DNA of 5,630 bases from Desulfurococcales archaeon. GTDB lineage: Archaea > Thermoproteota > Thermoprotei_A > CAZTBM01 > SZUA-1508. Under the pieces are notes generated by a model. The model was not told the origin of the DNA and made no database searches. It saw nothing but the letters and a program-made list of their open reading frames with translations. The translations under genes and the position numbers were made by a program. Location: positions 1-5,630 of the forward strand of contig DQVH01000074.1 in assembly GCA_015661855.1 (NCBI GenBank), read 5' to 3'. Every line of letters begins with the position of its first letter. Position 1 is the stretch's first letter. This document shows, piece after piece, positions 1-3,388 of the stretch.

Positions 1-2
1 AA

Positions 3-773
3 ACACTAAACTACACGTTCAACGTGGAGGTTACTGTAGAAACAAATGTTAAGGGCTATAAGGTAACTCAGAAATACACCGTACCAGCAAAAATAAAACT
101 AACACTCTGCCCCCTATGCCAGAAAAAGCTTAGCGGGATACATAAAGCAATACTACAGATTAGAAGTACTGAACAGTTTAGTCCAGCACTTAGAAAGTTT
201 ATACACAAATACCTGAAAGAGTTAAGAAAAGACTATGAGAAAAATATAGTTGAAGTTAAGGATTTGAAAGAGGGTATAGATATAAAACTACTCAGCTTTA
301 CAACTGCTAGAGCTATAGCAAATAAGTTTAAATCTGATTTAGGAGCGCTAGTAAAGGAGACACATAAGCTAATTGGGAGAAGGAATGGAAAAAGAGAGAG
401 CATTATGACTATAAGTATTAGACTTCCGGGTATAATTCCAGGCGACTACATAATATACAATAATACCGTATACCTTGTAAAAGATATAAGTAATGGGCGA
501 TTAATCGTTGAAAAAACGGTAACAAATGAAACATTAACACTACCCGTATCCCTTATATGGAAAGGAAAGGTAAAACCAATACCAGATAATGCAGTAATGG
601 ATACTCTAATATATATTACAAGAGAAGATGACCTCATATACCTTGTAAGTAAAAATAACCCTCAAAAAACATACATTCTACCATCCTCAATATTACCAGC
701 ATCAGTTAAAGAGGGTTCTGAAGTAAAGGTTGTAATAATTAACGGTAAACCTTATGTTTTAGAAGTAGTATGA
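3..773 (+). CDS. nmd3: NMD3 family protein, 5'-truncated by window edge
   Basis: C-terminal part of an archaeal homologue of NMD3, the eukaryotic 60S-subunit export adaptor; in archaea, which have no nucleus, the role is probably in large-subunit maturation or quality control (inference). The frame is open to the window edge. A GTG at 24 could be read as a start, but homology to NMD3 clearly extends upstream of it, and the expected N-terminal zinc-binding cysteine pairs are missing, so the true start lies outside. Counting from that GTG, a CPLC pair is at 29-32, followed by the family pattern of a KAILQIR strand, a helical stretch, and an EGIDIKLLSF segment aligning with the 'GLDFYYAN' region of human NMD3. 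Residues from about 125 onward are beta-rich, as in the eIF5A-like part of the family. The TGA is 23 nt before the aIF1A start, so the two are probably co-transcribed. Confidence 0.85.
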   Translation, partial: TLNYTFNVEVTVETNVKGYKVTQKYTVPAKIKLTLCPLCQKKLSGIHKAILQIRSTEQFSPALRKFIHKYLKELRKDYEKNIVEVKDLKEGIDIKLLSFTTARAIANKFKSDLGALVKETHKLIGRRNGKRESIMTISIRLPGIIPGDYIIYNNTVYLVKDISNGRLIVEKTVTNETLTLPVSLIWKGKVKPIPDNAVMDTLIYITREDDLIYLVSKNNPQKTYILPSSILPASVKEGSEVKVVIINGKPYVLEVV

Positions 774-782
774 GAGACTTAA

Positions 783-791
783 GGTGAGGTG
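783..791 (+). promoter_or_regulatory. Shine-Dalgarno site of aIF1A
   Basis: GGTGAGGTG lies 5 nt before the TTG at 797. It matches the anti-Shine-Dalgarno tail of archaeal 16S rRNA and decides in favour of the TTG start, since no ATG is available at this point. Confidence 0.75.
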
Positions 792-796
792 TGTAG

Positions 797-1129
797 TTGG
801 CTAAGAAGAAAAAACATGAGGAGGAAAAACCGAAGGAGCCACCAATACCTGGTGAAGGAGAGGTACTAGGTGTAGTGGAGAAACTCCTAGGTCATGATAA
901 AGCTCGTGTAAAATGCTTAGATGGTAAAACAAGACTATGTAGAATACCCGGTCGAATGAAGAAGAGAGTATGGATTAAAGAGGGGGATATGGTTTTAGTA
1001 GCGGTATGGGATTTCCAACCAGACATGAGAGGAGACATAATATACAGGTATAGTAAGGACGAAATTAAAAAACTTCAACAAAAAGGGATAGTCGAAATAA
1101 GTGAACTTACAAGTGAAGAATTAATATAG
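797..1129 (+). CDS. eif1A: Translation initiation factor aIF1A
   Basis: Archaeal orthologue of eIF1A and bacterial IF1. It binds the A-site region of the small ribosomal subunit and helps scanning and start-codon selection. The 110-residue protein starts with a lysine-rich tail (about 1-15), then one S1-like OB fold (about 18-85) with the family motifs GEGEVLGVVEKLLG, a basic strand with RLCRIPGRMKKRVWI, and a segment ending in RGDIIYRY. An acidic C-terminal tail (ELTSEELI) follows, as in the family. Length is typical (about 100-115). It starts at TTG and is preceded by a good Shine-Dalgarno site. It sits between NMD3 and RIO1; the aIF1A-RIO1-KH protein order is a familiar archaeal arrangement. 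Nothing looks damaged. Confidence 0.96.
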   Translation: MAKKKKHEEEKPKEPPIPGEGEVLGVVEKLLGHDKARVKCLDGKTRLCRIPGRMKKRVWIKEGDMVLVAVWDFQPDMRGDIIYRYSKDEIKKLQQKGIVEISELTSEELI

Positions 1130-1133
1130 TGTT

Positions 1134-1141
1134 GAGGGTGA
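1134..1141 (+). promoter_or_regulatory. Shine-Dalgarno site pointing to an ATA start for RIO1
   Basis: GAGGGTGA begins 5 nt after the aIF1A stop. Its 3' end is 7 nt before the in-frame ATA at 1149, the same spacing as the clear GGAGGTG-to-GTG pair at 2935/2949. The ATG, GTG and TTG codons near it (TTG 1132, GTG 1138, TTG 1142) are in other frames and run into stops within 7 to 8 codons. Confidence 0.55.
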
Positions 1142-1148
1142 TTGAAGT

Positions 1149-1919
1149 ATAGAAGAGTTTATTGAGAGAGAGAAAATAGATAAGAGAAGAAGGAAAATTA
1201 AAGACAAAGACCTTTATGAGACAGTTGAAGAAGTTTTCGATACATACACTGTCCTTACATTATATCAGATTATGAGACGTAGAATTATAGGTAAAATGTA
1301 TGGTGTTATAAGTTCAGGTAAGGAGGCTAGAGTATACTGGGCTAAAAGCCCTAAAGGTGAAGACTTAGCGGTGAAAATATACCTTACATCAACATCGGAA
1401 TTTAGGAAGAGTATATACCAGTACATTCTCGGAGATCCAAGATTCGAATATATAAGGAAGGATACTAGAGAGCTAATCTACGCTTGGACTAGGAAGGAAT
1501 ACAAAAACCTAAAGAGAATGTATGAATGTGGGGTTAGAGTACCAAAACCAATCTTCTATATGAAAAACATATTAGTAATGGAGTTTATTGGTGAGAATGG
1601 TGTAAGAGCACCACTTTTAAAGGAAGTATCATTATCTGATGAAGAGTACATTAGAATATTCAATAAAGTTATCGAATACATAAAAATACTATATAGGAAG
1701 GCTAAACTAGTCCATGCAGATCTAAGTGAATACAATATTATGATATTTAAAGGTGAACCAGTATTAATAGATGTTAGTCAAGCTGTACTATTAGATCATC
1801 CTCTCGCTATTGAATTTTTAAAGAGGGATATACGTAATATAGTAAGATATTTTAGGTGTGAATTAGGACTTCAAGTACCAAGTGAAGAAGAAATATTTAA
1901 GCTAGTAACTAGTGGATGA
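1149..1919 (+). CDS. rio1: RIO1-type atypical serine protein kinase/ATPase
   Basis: RIO1 acts in late small-subunit maturation, as an ATPase that helps complete the 3' end of 16S rRNA and release assembly factors. Numbering from the ATA at 1149 gives 256 residues, close to the ~258 of Archaeoglobus Rio1. Visible landmarks are the SSGKEA nucleotide loop (55-60), the VK(I) lysine (K76), the hinge MEFIGE (about 144-149), the catalytic loop HADLSEYN (H189, D191, N196), and IDVSQ with metal-binding D208, the residue that becomes aspartyl-phosphorylated in RIO proteins. All key residues are present. The first ATG in frame is at 1272, but the 41 residues before it look like the RIO1 N-terminus (DLYETVEEVFDTYTVLTLYQI, matching the family's '..RTLKTLYKL' region), so that start would truncate the fold. 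No ATG, GTG or TTG exists in frame after the TGA at 1143; an ATA start or a base error/frameshift is needed. Confidence 0.92.
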   Translation: MEEFIEREKIDKRRRKIKDKDLYETVEEVFDTYTVLTLYQIMRRRIIGKMYGVISSGKEARVYWAKSPKGEDLAVKIYLTSTSEFRKSIYQYILGDPRFEYIRKDTRELIYAWTRKEYKNLKRMYECGVRVPKPIFYMKNILVMEFIGENGVRAPLLKEVSLSDEEYIRIFNKVIEYIKILYRKAKLVHADLSEYNIMIFKGEPVLIDVSQAVLLDHPLAIEFLKRDIRNIVRYFRCELGLQVPSEEEIFKLVTSG

Positions 1920-1931
1920 ATTGGTAAAGTC

Positions 1932-1937
1932 GGGTGA
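1932..1937 (+). promoter_or_regulatory. Shine-Dalgarno site of the Dim2 homologue
   Basis: GGGTGA is 6 nt before the ATG at 1944 and 12 nt after the RIO1 stop. It supports the ATG as the start and translation from a shared transcript. Confidence 0.65.
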
Positions 1938-1943
1938 AATCTA

Positions 1944-2534
1944 ATGCAGTATGGTGGTGCACCTTTAACCTCAGGAATTACACGACTTTACTGTAGAGTA
2001 CCACTAGATAGGGTAGGAGTATTAATAGGTGAAAACGGTCAGGTAATACGTGATTTAATGAGGAGAACTATGACTATAATTAGAGTTGATAGTCAAAACG
2101 GTACGGTAGTAATAGAGCCTGAGTCACCAAATGTACCACCAATAAACCTACTTAAAGCACAAGACTTTATAAAGGCGATAGCTTACGGTTTTAGCCCTGA
2201 AAGAGCATTAAGAGTATTAGATGAAGATCAAATACTATTAGTTATAGATTTAAAGCAGAAAGTTGGGCCTTCACCTAACCATATAACTAGAGTTAAAGGG
2301 AGGATAATAGGTGAAAAGGGTAAGGCTAGAAAAATAATAGAGGAAATGACAGGAACATACATATCCGTATACGATACATATGTAGCTATAATAGGAGATT
2401 ATGAATCTGCAACTGCCGCTAGAGAAGCTATAGAAATGCTAATTGAGGGTAGACAGCATGCAACAGTTTATAGATATCTAGAGAGAGTTATGAGGCAAAT
2501 TAAAAGGAGGAAGATAACTAAACTCTGGGAGTAA
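1944..2534 (+). CDS. dim2: Archaeal Dim2/Pno1 (Krr1-like) two-KH-domain RNA-binding protein
   Basis: Archaeal orthologue of Dim2/Pno1, which binds near the 3' end of pre-16S rRNA and works with the Nob1 nuclease and RIO kinases. The protein has 196 residues, the usual length. KH domain 1 (about 12-80) has its GxxG loop as GENG at 29-32; KH domain 2 (about 95-170) has GEKG at 123-126 inside the family signature RVKGRIIGEKGKARK followed by IIEEMTGTYISVY. The basic C-terminus with HATVYRYLERVMRQ and RRKI is also typical. The ATG follows a GGGTGA site. It lies directly after RIO1, its functional partner, and its stop is followed 11 nt later by the C box of a candidate guide RNA. No anomalies. Confidence 0.95.
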   Translation: MQYGGAPLTSGITRLYCRVPLDRVGVLIGENGQVIRDLMRRTMTIIRVDSQNGTVVIEPESPNVPPINLLKAQDFIKAIAYGFSPERALRVLDEDQILLVIDLKQKVGPSPNHITRVKGRIIGEKGKARKIIEEMTGTYISVYDTYVAIIGDYESATAAREAIEMLIEGRQHATVYRYLERVMRQIKRRKITKLWE

Positions 2535-2545
2535 AAGTTTATAAG

Positions 2546-2596
2546 ATGATGAAAACCGGGAACCGAAGAGAGATGAAGAGCAGGGCTAAGCGCTGA
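2546..2596 (+). ncRNA. Candidate C/D-box guide RNA (2'-O-methylation)
   Basis: This looks like an archaeal C/D sRNA, which binds L7Ae, Nop5 and fibrillarin and directs 2'-O-methylation. Seen in order: a perfect C box ATGATGA (2546-2552), a 10-nt guide AAACCGGGAA (2553-2562), D'-like CCGA (2563-2566), a 6-nt spacer, C'-like ATGAAGA (2573-2579, one mismatch), a 13-nt guide GCAGGGCTAAGCG (2580-2592), and a perfect D box CTGA (2593-2596). Spacing and total length fit the archaeal class. By the 'box plus five' rule the D' guide would address the third C of a UUCCCGGUUU target and the D guide the second U of CGCUUAGCCCUGC; I could not assign either target. Flanking pairing for a terminal stem is weak. 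It may be processed from the Dim2 transcript. Confidence 0.55.
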
Positions 2597-2618
2597 CATA
2601 CACAATAGAACCATAAAG

Positions 2619-2627
2619 CTTAAATTA
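2619..2627 (+). promoter_or_regulatory. Possible TATA box for the RNA segment at 2650-2712
   Basis: CTTAAATTA with purine-rich ATAAAG just before it resembles an archaeal BRE/TATA pair. Transcription would start about 25 nt further on, near 2648-2652, right before the G+C-rich segment. It is a weak match in an A+T-rich background. Confidence 0.3.
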
Positions 2628-2649
2628 CACGGGAAAACTAACTCAAAAC

Positions 2650-2712
2650 GACTGGGGCCCGGACTAACTCTAAGAGCCTGTTAACAGGCGATGAAGAACT
2701 TGGGCCACATTA
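2650..2712 (+). ncRNA. Structured G+C-rich segment, possible H/ACA-like RNA
   Basis: A compact fold is visible. The lower stem pairs GGCCCGG (2656-2662) with TTGGGCC (2700-2706), five G-C pairs and two G-U. The upper hairpin is GCCTG-TTAA-CAGGC (2676-2689), part of a perfect palindrome GCCTGTTAACAGGC. Both sides of the upper hairpin carry GA (2674-2675, 2690-2691), which could form tandem sheared G-A pairs. An ACA trinucleotide (2707-2709) follows the lower stem directly, as in one-hairpin archaeal H/ACA RNAs, and with the G-A pairs counted the distance from upper stem to ACA is 15 nt, within the usual 14-16. Against this, no clear kink-turn or K-loop for L7Ae is seen. It might instead be a tRNA leader structure or a decayed tRNA-like sequence. 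Confidence 0.35.
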
Positions 2713-2727
2713 AAACATGTAAGCAGT

Positions 2728-2827
2728 GGCCCGGGTAGCTCAGTCTGGAAGAGCGCCGGGCTGTGGATCTACACCACATAGAGCAGAAACCCGGAGGTCC
2801 CGGGTTCAAATCCCGGCCCGGGCCCCA
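2728..2827 (+). tRNA. tRNA-His(GTG) with 22-nt intron, encoded G-1 and CCA
   Basis: A full cloverleaf can be drawn. G-1 is 2728. The acceptor pairs GCCCGGG (2729-2735) with CCCGGGC (2817-2823), seven perfect G-C pairs. The D stem is GCTC/GAGC (2738-2741/2751-2754), the anticodon stem CCGGG/CCCGG (2756-2760/2790-2794), the anticodon GTG (2763-2765), and the T arm CCGGG-TTCAAAT-CCCGG (2800-2816). The discriminator C73 (2824) opposite G-1 is the histidine identity pair, agreeing with the anticodon. CCA is encoded at 2825-2827, so no nucleotidyltransferase addition is needed. The anticodon loop is interrupted by an intron at 2767-2788, between 37 and 38. The tRNA stands alone after the ribosome-assembly cluster, 15-20 nt downstream of another structured RNA. 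Confidence 0.97.
2767..2788 (+). other. Archaeal tRNA intron with perfect bulge-helix-bulge splice motif
   Basis: The 22-nt intron lies at the canonical 37/38 site. The fold is a strict BHB: anticodon stem; 3-nt bulge A-A|A (2787-2789); 4-bp central helix CTGT (2761-2764) with GCAG (2783-2786), including one G-U; 3-nt bulge G-G|A (2765-2767); then an intron hairpin TCTA (2768-2771)/TAGA (2779-2782) with a 7-nt loop. Each bulge is cut after its second base by the tRNA-splicing endonuclease. The central helix sequesters part of the anticodon until splicing. Confidence 0.93.
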
Positions 2828-2896
2828 CTTACAACCTTCTACTCTTACAATATTCAATTGAATGAGAAAAAATAATTAACAGTCTATAGAAGCTAC

Positions 2897-2913
2897 AAAA
2901 AACTATATATTTT
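2897..2913 (+). promoter_or_regulatory. Promoter (BRE/TATA) of the small membrane protein gene
   Basis: An A-run (2897-2902) followed by CTATATATTTT (2903-2913) is a good archaeal BRE/TATA box. Initiation about 25 nt downstream would fall near 2930-2935, leaving a very short leader that just includes the Shine-Dalgarno site. Confidence 0.6.
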
Positions 2914-2934
2914 GACATGTATTCTACCTCTCCT

Positions 2935-2941
2935 GGAGGTG
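2935..2941 (+). promoter_or_regulatory. Shine-Dalgarno site of the small membrane protein gene
   Basis: GGAGGTG, the strongest such site in the window, lies 7 nt before the GTG at 2949 and fixes that start. Confidence 0.8.
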
Positions 2942-2948
2942 TACTAAC

Positions 2949-3230
2949 GTGAGTTTACCCTTCGATATTGGAGCAGCAATATCTTGGGCTCTTAACTTTC
3001 TACAGAATATAATTATGGGTTTACTTAAGGAAACCATATTCAAAAGCAATCCTGAATTAGCAGTACAGTTTAGTGGTGCAATATCAACATTAACATTCCT
3101 TACAGCAGTATACCTACTGTTAGTACTAGTTTCTTCACTAAGAAAGATTATAGGCTACCTAATAGCATTAGGATGGATACTACTAATATTAGCCATGACA
3201 TTATCAATAATTGGAGCTCCTTCAGGGTAG
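2949..3230 (+). CDS. Small two-helix membrane protein of unknown function
   Basis: A 93-residue protein I do not recognise. It starts at GTG after a strong Shine-Dalgarno site and has its own TATA box, so it is very likely expressed. Residues 5-31 form a probable amphipathic helix (aromatic and aliphatic residues with few charges, ending in LKETIFKSNPE). Two hydrophobic segments follow, about 44-64 and 67-88, separated only by the short basic turn SLRKI, which suggests a helical hairpin with the RK turn in the cytoplasm by the positive-inside rule. There is no typical signal peptide, no cysteine and no known motif. Neighbours are tRNA-His upstream and a radical SAM gene 158 nt downstream, with no obvious functional tie. 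Codon use and composition match the surroundings. Confidence 0.8.
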   Translation: MSLPFDIGAAISWALNFLQNIIMGLLKETIFKSNPELAVQFSGAISTLTFLTAVYLLLVLVSSLRKIIGYLIALGWILLILAMTLSIIGAPSG

Positions 3231-3388
3231 ATTAAAACGCCATACCCGGCTACAACGAGTTCACTAACTCTATTATACGACCCCTTTGCACCCTTAAATC
3301 TCTACACTATACAAGTTCAAAATAGTCTAATACACTACATAGAGTTAAATCAGTTAATAAGAAAATAGTTTTCCTGAGAGTGGAGTAC
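3231..3388 (+). promoter_or_regulatory. Intergenic region with possible promoter of the radical SAM gene
   Basis: No gene is seen on either strand. A small inverted repeat GAGTT-CACT-AACTC (3257-3270) lies just after the membrane protein gene; it is not followed by a T-run, so a terminator role is doubtful. Near the 3' end, TTAAAT (3345-3350) and TTAATAAG (3354-3361) are TATA-like. The second would place initiation near 3380-3385, implying a leaderless or nearly leaderless mRNA for the ATG at 3389. Confidence 0.35.

Noticed and set aside
24..26. GTG as start of the NMD3 protein
   Set aside because: The frame is open upstream, family similarity continues through it, and the N-terminal zinc-binding part would be missing; the gene is simply cut by the window edge.
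446..637. Minus-strand open frame of 63 codons
   Set aside because: It lies inside the well-supported NMD3 gene, has no ribosome binding site and no recognisable protein features.
1272..1274. ATG as start of RIO1
   Set aside because: It has no Shine-Dalgarno site and would delete about 41 residues that resemble the conserved RIO1 N-terminus; it would also leave a 142-nt gap in an otherwise tight operon.
2691..2697. ATGAAGA, identical to the C'-like box at 2573, as part of a second C/D RNA
   Set aside because: No C box upstream after 2600 and no CTGA downstream at suitable spacing.
2556..2706. One single larger RNA such as RNase P RNA (CCGGG 2556-2560 could pair with CCCGG 2658-2662)
   Set aside because: The universally conserved RNase P core sequences are not found in the right order, and the space between dim2 and the tRNA is too short for standard forms; separate small RNAs explain the motifs better.
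2852..2863. Perfect palindrome ATTCAATTGAAT after the tRNA
   Set aside because: It is short, A+T-rich and without a T-run or second copy; too weak to call an operator or terminator.
3257..3270. Hairpin GAGTT-CACT-AACTC as terminator of the small membrane protein gene
   Set aside because: Only 5 bp, mostly A-T, with no downstream T-run, and archaeal termination rarely relies on hairpins.
3380..3382. GTG as an alternative start of the radical SAM gene
   Set aside because: It is in frame but has no better upstream signal than ATG 3389, three codons later; it cannot be excluded.
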